NCBI GenBank assembly: GCA_009780285.1
Contig: WRAL01000011.1
Coordinates: forward strand, 1-14,703
Source: Treponema sp.
GTDB lineage: Bacteria > Spirochaetota > Spirochaetia > Treponematales > Breznakiellaceae
Reading direction: 5' to 3'
Length of the DNA stretch: 14,703 bases
A program made the position numbers and the translations under genes. Of the stretch, positions 7,552 to 13,891 are shown in pieces. The notes under the pieces were generated by a model. That model saw nothing but the letters and a program-made list of their open reading frames with translations. It ran no database searches and was not told where the DNA came from. Within the stretch, counting starts at the first letter, position 1. Each line of letters begins with the position of its first letter.

Positions 7552-8055
7552 TTGGAGGTTTGTATCAAAAAGCTGTTGCTGATTTTGACTTTGATGATCG
7601 CGGCTCAGGGGGCGCAGGCCGCGGATCTTACGTTTCAGGGCTTTCCCTGGGGAACAAGCATGGAAACCTTCGTCGCCAGAATGGGGCAGCCGGTTTCGCG
7701 CGATCAGACGGAGGGCTTTGTTTCCCTGCTCTGGGAAAATGTTTTCTTTCTGGGCTTTCGCTCCTTTATGGTCGCTTATTTTTCGAGCGACGGGCTGCAA
7801 GGCGGCATCTATTATTTCCTGACAAACTCGATGGACGAAACGATTCGCTGCTACAGCGACCTTCAGCGCGCGCTCTTTGGCCGGCACGGGGAAACGCCGG
7901 TTTTCGACGCGATAGGGCGCGAGCTTCGATCCTACGCAAGCTCCTGGACTCTTCCCAGCGGACTGGCGCGCCTTCGCGTGGACACAAGAAATGGGGATCC
8001 GGTTACGCTTTGGTATTCGTCTCCGGAGCTTACGCGCGCCGTTCTCGGCGAGTAG
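7552..8055 (+). CDS. Small secreted (periplasmic) protein of unknown function
   Basis: Counted from the TTG at 7552, the product is 167 aa. Residues KKLLLILTLMIAAQGAQA form a clean Sec signal peptide with probable cleavage after AQA, before ADLTFQGF. No lipobox is seen. The mature part of about 145 residues has the feel of a small alpha/beta periplasmic domain (FQGFPWGTSMETFVARMG, then VAYFSSDGLQGGIYYFLT). I recognise no named family, and no catalytic motif is evident. The start is uncertain. GGAGG at 7554-7558 lies inside the TTG-initiated reading, and the ideally spaced codon before KKLLL is ATC (7564-7566), not ATG. The TTG has no ribosome site at normal distance. The gene ends 11 nt before tatD on the same strand, so the two are probably cotranscribed. 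Confidence 0.7.
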   Translation: MEVCIKKLLLILTLMIAAQGAQAADLTFQGFPWGTSMETFVARMGQPVSRDQTEGFVSLLWENVFFLGFRSFMVAYFSSDGLQGGIYYFLTNSMDETIRCYSDLQRALFGRHGETPVFDAIGRELRSYASSWTLPSGLARLRVDTRNGDPVTLWYSSPELTRAVLGE

Positions 8056-8066
8056 GGGATAGGCGC

Positions 8067-8888
8067 ATGGGCCTTGTCGATGTGGCCGTAAACCTTACCG
8101 GAGCGGCCTTCGACGGGGATCGCGCCGAGGTCGCGCGCCGGGCGCGGGAGGCCGGAGTGGCCGCGCTTGTGGTTACCGCAAGCGGGCTTGAGGATTCGGC
8201 GCGGGCGCTCGATCTTGCGCGGGAAATCGAAGGCTGCGTCGCCACCGTCGGCGTTCATCCGCACAATGCGCGCGAGTGGGATGCCGGCGCTTCCCCCGCG
8301 CGCCTGCGGGCGCTTGCCCTTTCCGAGGGGCCGGCGCCTGTGGCCATAGGCGAGTGCGGCCTGGACTACAATCGCAACTTTTCCCCTCAGGCCGCCCAGC
8401 GCAAGTGCTTCGAGGATCAGCTTGAAATCGCCGCGGAGCTTGGCCTTCCGGCCTTTCTTCACGAGCGCGACGCCTTCGACGACTTTCACTCCATCCTAAA
8501 ACAACGCCGCGCCGACCTTCCCGGCGCCCTCGTTCATTGCTTTACCGGCGGCGCGCGCGAGCTTGAAGCCTACCTCGCGCTGGACTGCTACATAGGGATC
8601 ACCGGCTGGATCTGCGACGAAAGGCGCGGCGAGCGCTTAATCGAGCTTGCGCGCGACATTCCTTGCGACCGGCTGCTTCTGGAAACCGATTCCCCCTACC
8701 TTTTGCCGCGAACGATGCCCCGCGCGCTGCGGCCAAAAAACGGCCGAAACGAGCCGGCCTTTTTGGTTCAGGTCGCGGCCTTCGTCGCGCAGGCCCTGGG
8801 AAAAAGCGCCGAGGAGCTTGCCGCGCAAACCGGCGCCAACGCGGCGCGGCTTTTCGGCGCCTTGCCGGGAAACGCCTTCGGCCCCTGA
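8067..8888 (+). CDS. tatD: TatD family metal-dependent hydrolase / 3'-5' nuclease
   Basis: The product is 273 aa, the normal TatD length. The sequence follows Escherichia coli TatD closely: DVAVNLT at the N terminus, where YcfH/YjjV-type relatives carry DxHxH, then GVHPHN, AIGECGLDYNRNFS, FLHERDA, HCFTGG, YIGITGWICDERRG and LLLETDSPYLLPR. Known members are TIM-barrel metalloenzymes acting as 3'-5' exonucleases on DNA or RNA ends and have been linked to repair and RNA quality control; they are not part of Tat transport. The predicted metal ligands are mainly the E of GECGLD, the H of HER, the H of HCFTG and the D of ETDSPY. The ATG at 8067 has a GGGGA-type ribosome site in the 11-nt gap after the secreted-protein gene. 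The same frame is open further upstream, but that stretch runs through the preceding gene and does not look like TatD. Confidence 0.93.
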   Translation: MGLVDVAVNLTGAAFDGDRAEVARRAREAGVAALVVTASGLEDSARALDLAREIEGCVATVGVHPHNAREWDAGASPARLRALALSEGPAPVAIGECGLDYNRNFSPQAAQRKCFEDQLEIAAELGLPAFLHERDAFDDFHSILKQRRADLPGALVHCFTGGARELEAYLALDCYIGITGWICDERRGERLIELARDIPCDRLLLETDSPYLLPRTMPRALRPKNGRNEPAFLVQVAAFVAQALGKSAEELAAQTGANAARLFGALPGNAFGP

Positions 8889-8903
8889 TCGATGGAGTCG
8901 CTG

Positions 8904-9057
8904 GGAAACTTCAGTTTCCGAGCAAATTCCAATAAAGAGAGGCACTTGCAAAACTTCAGCTTTGCAAGCGCAACCGCTAAAAAATGCATGTTTCGCAGCC
9001 CATAGGGCGAGAAACTGCATAGCCTCTTGCAAAACTAACCGAGTTTTGCAAGAGGCT
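8904..9057. repeat. Cluster of four hairpins in the tatD - kinase intergenic region
   Basis: The 245-nt gap after tatD has no gene but contains four stems in a row. They are GGAAAC/GTTTCC with a TTCA loop (8904-8919); CTTGCAAA/TTTGCAAG (8945-8952 with 8961-8968); ATGCA-T-GTTTC with GAAACTGCAT (8984-8994 with 9011-9020, one bulge); and a perfect 16-bp stem AGCCTCTTGCAAAACT (9021-9036) with 9042-9057, loop AACCG. The second and fourth share CTTGCAAAACT. None is followed by a T run, so these are not ordinary terminators, although one may help end the tatD transcript. Confidence 0.75.
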
Positions 9058-9072
9058 CAAGATACAAAGGCT

Positions 9073-9101
9073 TTGACAAATCGCGCAGGGCGCTTTATCA
9101 T
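9073..9101 (+). promoter_or_regulatory. Strong sigma-70 promoter for the kinase-like/BON pair
   Basis: A perfect -35 TTGACA (9073-9078), a 17-nt spacer and a -10 TATCAT (9096-9101). It lies 32 nt upstream of the first ATG, with GGAGGA (9121-9126) between. Confidence 0.85.
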
Positions 9102-9133
9102 AAAAATAACACGGAAGGCTGGAGGATAATGTC

Positions 9134-9949
9134 ATGGCCGTCATCACTGTTTCCCGCGAAATGGCCGCTTTGGGCGACGAGACCGCTCAGGAGATGTCGC
9201 GGCTGTTGGGTTATCGCTTGGTTGACAAGGACGCGCTGGAGGCGCGCCTAAAAACCTATGGGGTAAAGACGCATACGCTCAGGATGTACGACGAGCGCAA
9301 GCCGTCCTTTTTCGCCGGGCCTTCAAAGGATAGGATAGAATACCTTCACTATTTGCGCATGGCCTTTGTCGCCGAGCTTGAGCAGGGAAGCTGCGTTTTT
9401 ACCAGGCTGGGCGCGAACGTTATTTTCAGGGACATGCCTGCCTGCGTCTCGGTTTTTCTTTCGGCGCGCAAGGAAATCAGAGTCGCGCGAGTAAAAAGCA
9501 ATTTTGATTGCGACGAAAAAAAGGCCGCGCGGATCGTCGAGCGCAGCGACCGCGAGCGAGCGGGCTTTCATCGAGCCTTTTTCGACATGGACTGGAGGCA
9601 CCCGGAAAATTATCACCTTTCTTTTAACACCGGCATTTTCACGCCAAGGGCCTGCGCCGAGATCGTCGCGTCGATGAAGGACCGTTTTTTCACGCCCGGA
9701 GCCGAGACGCGCGGGCGCGCGGCGCTGAAGAACATGGCCCTGGAAGAAAAGGTTCGCCACATGATTCTCTACGAGCATGGCCTGCCGATTCGTTCCCTGG
9801 AAGTGTCCGCTTCCGGCGGCGTCGTCGCGCTTCGCGGCGCGGCCAACTCGCAGACCGTGCTTGACGCGGCGCTTGGCCTGGCGCGGGAGGCGGCGCAAGG
9901 ATCGGACAGGCGGATCGTCGTGCAAAGCGAGGTTAAAATTTATAGGTAA
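9134..9949 (+). CDS. Cytidylate-kinase-like protein with C-terminal BON-like domain, copy 1
   Basis: The product is 271 aa. The N-terminal 190 residues follow the cytidylate-kinase-like fold (Cytidylate_kin2 family): ITVSRE at the start, GYRLVDKDALEARL, SVFLSARKEIRVARVKSNF, then IVERSDRERAGFHRAFFDMDW and LSFNTG. The usual glycine-rich phosphate-binding loop after ISRE (GSGGREI-type) is replaced by MAALGDETA. The internal VGRGA-type motif seen in copy 2 has become FTRLGAN. The C-terminal 60 residues (PIRSLEVSASGGVVALRGAANS onward) resemble a BON domain, a small module linked to membrane or ligand contact. No signal peptide is seen, so it is probably cytoplasmic. It is likely a non-catalytic or altered nucleotide-binding protein; this is inference. 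The ATG at 9134 has GGAGGA 7 nt upstream. Copy 2 follows after 32 nt. Confidence 0.8.
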   Translation: MAVITVSREMAALGDETAQEMSRLLGYRLVDKDALEARLKTYGVKTHTLRMYDERKPSFFAGPSKDRIEYLHYLRMAFVAELEQGSCVFTRLGANVIFRDMPACVSVFLSARKEIRVARVKSNFDCDEKKAARIVERSDRERAGFHRAFFDMDWRHPENYHLSFNTGIFTPRACAEIVASMKDRFFTPGAETRGRAALKNMALEEKVRHMILYEHGLPIRSLEVSASGGVVALRGAANSQTVLDAALGLAREAAQGSDRRIVVQSEVKIYR

Positions 9950-9981
9950 GAGGAATCCCGCGACGCAAAAAAGGAGAAGGA

Positions 9982-10806
9982 ATGGCTATCATAACAATTT
10001 CGCGCGAGCTTGCCGCCCTGGGCGACGAGACCGCGCGCGAGCTTGCGAAGACTCTGGGCTACAGGCTTGTCGACAAGGACGCGATCGAGGCGCGGATGCA
10101 GGCCAGCGGCGTCGAGGCTAAGCGCTTCCGGAAATACGACGAGCGCAAGCCGTCGTTTTTCGCGGCGCTGTCAAACGACCGCGAGGATTATTTGCACTAC
10201 TTGCGCGCCGCGGTGCTAGCCGAGGCGGAACAGGGAAACTGCGTTCTTGTCGGAAGGGGAGCGAGCGCGATCCTTGCCGGCCTTCCGGCGGCGATCTCGG
10301 TCTTTCTTTCCGCGCCGCAGGAAATCAGAGTCGCGCGGGTAAAAAGCTATTTTCAGTGCGACGAAAAGCGCGCGGCGCAGATCATCGCGCGCAGCGATCG
10401 CGATCGCGCCGGCTTTCATCGCGCCTTTTTTGACGCGGACTGGAAATGCCAGGGCAATTACAGCGTTTCCTTAAACACCGGCTTTTTAGGCCCGACGGAC
10501 TGCGCGGAAATTATCGCGGCGCTGAAGGATCGTCTTGTTGCCGGGGAAGCCGAGGCGCGCAGCGCCGCGATTGTGAAGGACATGGTTCTTGGCCACAGGA
10601 TCAGGCATAGAATCCTGTACGAAAATGAGCTTCCGATTCGCTTTCTTGAAGTGTCGGTCGTGGACGGGGCCGTGGCCCTGCACGGCGCGACGAATTCCGC
10701 CGCGCTCCTGCAGGCCGCCTTCGACGCGGCGCGCGAGGTGGCGCCGGGGGCCGAAATACGAAACGAGATTCAGACGATACGGGAATACGGCGCCACGCCG
10801 GGTTAG
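9982..10806 (+). CDS. Cytidylate-kinase-like protein with C-terminal BON-like domain, copy 2
   Basis: The product is 274 aa and a clear tandem paralogue of the preceding gene. Shared blocks include AALGDETA, GYRLVDKDA, YDERKPSFFA, LHYLR, EIRVARVKS, RAGFHRAFFD and a BON-like tail (PIRFLEVSVVDGAVALHGATNS). This copy keeps CVLVGRGASAIL, close to the VGRGA motif of ordinary family members, but has the same degenerate loop after ISRE. Nucleotide binding may therefore be retained in altered form; the substrate is unknown. The ATG at 9982 has AAGGAGAAGGA directly upstream, and the gene should share the promoter at 9073-9101. Its TAG stop overlaps the TAA stop of the convergent hpt gene. No terminator is seen at this junction. 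Confidence 0.82.
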   Translation: MAIITISRELAALGDETARELAKTLGYRLVDKDAIEARMQASGVEAKRFRKYDERKPSFFAALSNDREDYLHYLRAAVLAEAEQGNCVLVGRGASAILAGLPAAISVFLSAPQEIRVARVKSYFQCDEKRAAQIIARSDRDRAGFHRAFFDADWKCQGNYSVSLNTGFLGPTDCAEIIAALKDRLVAGEAEARSAAIVKDMVLGHRIRHRILYENELPIRFLEVSVVDGAVALHGATNSAALLQAAFDAAREVAPGAEIRNEIQTIREYGATPG

Positions 10807-11432
10807 CCGGCGCGCGGGGCGAGCTCCTCGGCAAGGCGCCGCTCGACGGCCTCGTATTCAAGGTTGTCTATTTGATCGCGCAGCCACTGCACCAGGGCGC
10901 CGCCGGCTTCGTAGTTGAAGGCTTCAAGTTTTTTCAGCGCCTCGTCGACGGCGTTTGTGTGGAAATTCCTGCATGCAGCCAGAAGCTCGGCAAGCAGGCC
11001 GGCGTCGGGCGCGGCGGCCGTCGGCTTGTCCTTGTTTTTTTCGACGCAGGTATCGAGAACCGCGCTTAGCCTTGCATGAAGGGCCTGTATCTCCTCGGCC
11101 AGCGGCTCGTTGTTGGCCAGGACGAACGCTACGTCCCCGCGCCGGCCGGCGGATTCCAGCGCTCCGGCGCGCTTGCCTATCTCGTCGGCGCATATACCGT
11201 AGCTCGATCCCTTTAGCCCATGCACGGCGATAACGTATTCATTGAGGTTGTCGCCCTCCTCTATGGCTTGGGCCAGGCGGCGCAGCTTTTCGACGCTGGT
11301 CTGTATGTGCTTGCACCAGACACGAAGCACCTCGCAGTAAATCTTGGGGGTAAAATTCAGCATCCCCCGTTGCAGATCGATGCCTTCAATAGCAAAGCTT
11401 TCGAAAGCGTTCAGTTCAGTATCTTCGTTCAT
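10803..11432 (-). CDS. Stand-alone Hpt (histidine phosphotransfer) protein
   Basis: The product is 209 aa. The Hpt four-helix bundle occupies about residues 15-125. The phosphoryl-accepting site is HGLKGSS with H71, the core motif of Hpt domains that relay phosphate between a hybrid kinase receiver and a response regulator. The C-terminal 70 residues (LLAACRNFHTNAVDEALKKLEAF, then IDNLEYEAVERRL) look like the extra helical tail found behind Hpt domains of treponemal hybrid kinases. This gene may therefore be a separated Hpt module or a dedicated phosphorelay shuttle. No kinase or receiver domain is adjacent. The ATG at 11430-11432 has AAGGAG (complement of 11440-11445). A good promoter lies at 11531-11559. 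The stop overlaps that of the convergent kinase-like gene. Confidence 0.87.
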   Translation of the reverse strand: MNEDTELNAFESFAIEGIDLQRGMLNFTPKIYCEVLRVWCKHIQTSVEKLRRLAQAIEEGDNLNEYVIAVHGLKGSSYGICADEIGKRAGALESAGRRGDVAFVLANNEPLAEEIQALHARLSAVLDTCVEKNKDKPTAAAPDAGLLAELLAACRNFHTNAVDEALKKLEAFNYEAGGALVQWLRDQIDNLEYEAVERRLAEELAPRAG

Positions 11433-11530
11433 GTTGGCGCTCCTTTTGCTTGCGCATCAAGATGTTCGCAGATCGCGCCAAGAGCCTTCCCCCTCGAAAG
11501 CCGGCACCAAGCGTCGGTCTTGCAGTCCAT

Positions 11531-11559
11531 ATTGTACACAATAACTCCGGCTTTGTCAG
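11531..11559 (-). promoter_or_regulatory. Sigma-70-type promoter for hpt with a dyad over the -10
   Basis: On the minus strand there is a -35 CTGACA (complement of 11554-11559), a 17-nt spacer and a -10 TACAAT (complement of 11531-11536). The dyad ATTGT-AC-ACAAT (11531-11542) covers the -10 and could be a small operator. A 5-bp hairpin GCCTC/GAGGC (11561-11575) sits just upstream. The leader before hpt is about 90 nt. Confidence 0.65.
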
Positions 11560-11658
11560 CGCCTCGGAAAGAGGCTGGGATAAAAATAGGATTATTGGCA
11601 ATAAATCGGCGTGGAATTTCGGTTTTTGGAAAAATCGCGCATGACACCGGTGGCCTGC

Positions 11659-11701
11659 GGAAGCAATACTTAAACACAATATGTGTTTAAGTATTGCTTC
11701 C
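11659..11701. repeat. Perfect 20-bp hairpin downstream of the chemoreceptor gene
   Basis: GGAAGCAATACTTAAACACA (11659-11678) is exactly complementary to 11682-11701, with a 3-nt loop ATA. It begins 10 nt after the chemoreceptor stop. There is no T run on either side, so it is not a standard intrinsic terminator. The rest of the 279-nt gap to hpt (11433-11711) holds the hpt promoter and leader and no convincing gene. Confidence 0.85.
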
Positions 11702-11711
11702 AATCGAAGCG

Positions 11712-13799
11712 CTAAACCTTGAACATAGACACTGCTTGTACAAGCGTTGAAATGTTTTCCTTGGTTTTTCCGGTTAGGCCGCTTATAGCGCTTACCGCCA
11801 TGTCTACCTGCATTGCGCCATCGGCCATTTCATTCACGCCAACGGTAATTTCCATCGTGGCTTTTTCAAGATTCGCGCTTTCCAAAATCACCTCGCGGCT
11901 GCCTTGCAGCATTTCCACCGAGCCGCCTTTTACCTGCTGCGTAATCTCGTTTACCTGGGTCGAAACCTGCAGAATCTGCATCGTTCCGCGGCTTTGCTCC
12001 TCCATGGCGCTGCGGATGTTTTCTTCCTGTTCGGCCACGGTTTTAACGCCGCGATCGATGGCCTCAAACCGTTGAAGAACATTGTCGGTCGATCTGGAGA
12101 TGTGGTCAATCGCTTCCTTAATCTTTTTAAGGACAGTAGCGACGGTCTTGGACTGGTCGCCCGAAAGCACGGCCAGCTTGCGAATCTCGCCGGAAACTAC
12201 GGCGAAGCCTTTCCCCGCATGTCCGGCGTGCGCCGCCTCGATCGCCGCGTTCATCGAAAGCAGGTTCGTCTGGCTTGCGATGTTCTGCATCATCGAGTTT
12301 ATTTCGCTCAGCCCTTCCGATTGCAGCGCGATCTCCTCGATGTCCCGCGCGACTTCCTGCAAGCTGCGCCTTCCCTCCACGGCCGATTCCTCAAGCTCGC
12401 GAACGCTGGCGGCGTTCTTTACCAGCGTCGACGTTACCGATTGAATGCTGGCGATCATTTCCTCCACCGCCGACGAGGACTCGGAAACGGCGCCGGCTTG
12501 AAGCGCAACATGGCCGCTGAGCTTGTCGATATTGGCCGTTACCTGTTCCATCGTCGATTTTGTTTCAATAACGCTGGAACTCTGGTTGATCACCTTGCCT
12601 TTTATGCTTTGAATGTTCGTTGCGATCTGATTCATCGCGCTTGCCGTCTTGCTCATATTGTCGGCAAGGTCGTCGCCGATTTCGGAAAGGGTTCCAGTTT
12701 GGCTTTTAATGGCACTGACCATTTTTCCCAGCTCTTCCATTGTCTTATTGAAAGAACGCGAAGCCCTGCCTATTTCGTCGTTGCCGCATTCAGGAAGCCT
12801 GTAGGTAAGCTCGCCATTGGCAGTATTGTCAAGATTTTTTGTCAAAAGCAAAATCGGCTTGATGAATTTTTTTGACAGAAGCGCAAGGGAAAAACCGGTA
12901 ACGATGGCAAGCGCAAGAATAATTGAAAGCATCACCGTCGAAAGCATTTGCCGAACCGGCGCGCCGGTGACGGCCGTGGGAATAATCGCTACCAGAGTCC
13001 AGTCAGCGGAATCCAAGTGGAACTGCATAAAATAGGAAGGAATCCCGTATTGATCCATGCCTTGCACGGTTTCCTCGCCGACTGCGAAGCGATCGAATAT
13101 CTGCGTGTAGCCGGCAATAGCGGCGATGTTGGCATAACCGGCAATCGTGGGCATAAAATCCGCATTGGGGTGAACGATAATTCTTCCGCCGGCGTCCATC
13201 AAAAACAAATAGCCGCCGCCTGCAACGTCAAAAGTGGCGAGCATGTCCTTCATCGCGTCAAGGCGAATGTCTATCGCGGCTACGGCGATTTTGCCGTCAA
13301 CGACGCCGAGGCTGCGCGCGATCGCGGTAACAAGCCCACCGGTGGCGGCGGAGATATAAGGCCGCACAATCACTGTTTTTCCCGTTCCCGCGGCAACAGC
13401 GTCTATAAACCAAGGGCGCGTGGTCGAATCCCAGGGCGCGTCGGGAGTCCATCCGCTAAAGCCGGAAAAGCTGCCGTCGGAAAAACCGATGTAAACGCCG
13501 TCCAAGAAGTCGTGCTCCCGCATAAGGCCTTTTTCCAGATCGTAGATATGATCCAGGCCGACGCTTAAAAGCGCGCCGGCCAAATTGTCGACGATATGCC
13601 GGCCCTCGGCCAGCCATGCGTCGATATGCGCCGCGTTAATGATCTTGTCGCGCCGGCTTACGCCAATGATATTTTCATAAACGACGTTGCGGACAAGCGA
13701 GTTGACGACGAAGAAGGCCGCTCCAAGGCTTAGAAGCGAAAAAAGCGTCATGCCAAGGACAAGTTTGTGGGAAAGTTTGGGCGATTTGAACTTTATCAT
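11712..13799 (-). CDS. Methyl-accepting chemotaxis protein with dCache sensor
   Basis: The product is 695 aa. TM1 spans about residues 13-34. A periplasmic double-Cache ligand domain (about 38-280) includes the RPWF motif (128-131) and the GGLVTAIARSL segment. TM2 is at about 287-309. A HAMP domain follows (about 309-360), then a long cytoplasmic coiled coil. The signalling tip is at about 505-540: IASQTNLLSMNAAIEAAH, then AGHAGKGFAVVSGEIRKLA. It binds CheW/CheA and sets swimming bias in response to a small periplasmic ligand, which is unknown here. No C-terminal CheR-binding pentapeptide is present; the protein ends SMFKV. Two tip positions usually R and E are both H. The ATG at 13797-13799 has AAGGGGA upstream. 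Confidence 0.95.
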   Translation of the reverse strand: MIKFKSPKLSHKLVLGMTLFSLLSLGAAFFVVNSLVRNVVYENIIGVSRRDKIINAAHIDAWLAEGRHIVDNLAGALLSVGLDHIYDLEKGLMREHDFLDGVYIGFSDGSFSGFSGWTPDAPWDSTTRPWFIDAVAAGTGKTVIVRPYISAATGGLVTAIARSLGVVDGKIAVAAIDIRLDAMKDMLATFDVAGGGYLFLMDAGGRIIVHPNADFMPTIAGYANIAAIAGYTQIFDRFAVGEETVQGMDQYGIPSYFMQFHLDSADWTLVAIIPTAVTGAPVRQMLSTVMLSIILALAIVTGFSLALLSKKFIKPILLLTKNLDNTANGELTYRLPECGNDEIGRASRSFNKTMEELGKMVSAIKSQTGTLSEIGDDLADNMSKTASAMNQIATNIQSIKGKVINQSSSVIETKSTMEQVTANIDKLSGHVALQAGAVSESSSAVEEMIASIQSVTSTLVKNAASVRELEESAVEGRRSLQEVARDIEEIALQSEGLSEINSMMQNIASQTNLLSMNAAIEAAHAGHAGKGFAVVSGEIRKLAVLSGDQSKTVATVLKKIKEAIDHISRSTDNVLQRFEAIDRGVKTVAEQEENIRSAMEEQSRGTMQILQVSTQVNEITQQVKGGSVEMLQGSREVILESANLEKATMEITVGVNEMADGAMQVDMAVSAISGLTGKTKENISTLVQAVSMFKV

Positions 13800-13845
13800 G
13801 AATGGTCCCCTTTTTCATAGCTTTGGAATCAATTTCCGTTCAACA

Positions 13846-13874
13846 AAGATACGAAACCCTTCGACCGTAATCAA
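13846..13874 (-). promoter_or_regulatory. Candidate promoter of the chemoreceptor gene
   Basis: On the minus strand there is TTGATT (complement of 13869-13874), a 17-nt spacer and TATCTT (complement of 13846-13851), ending 47 nt before the ATG. A second, less likely pair (TTGAAC and TATGAA, 18 nt apart) lies closer to the gene but would start transcription in the ribosome site. Confidence 0.5.
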
Positions 13875-13891
13875 GAAAAAAATCGCGCGCC

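Noticed and set aside
7560..8066. N-terminal extension of tatD in the same open frame
   Set aside because: It overlaps the secreted-protein gene in another frame, has no TatD similarity, and the ATG at 8067 matches the usual TatD start.
9022..9056. Rho-independent terminator for tatD
   Set aside because: The stem is strong but is followed by CTCAAGATAC on the plus strand, with no T tract.
11416..11703. A 95-codon minus-strand frame starting at the 20-bp hairpin
   Set aside because: It starts inside the hairpin, overlaps the hpt start in a different frame and shows no recognisable protein features.
11904..12875. A 323-codon plus-strand open frame across the chemoreceptor gene
   Set aside because: It is antisense to a clear chemoreceptor, with no domain or ribosome site.
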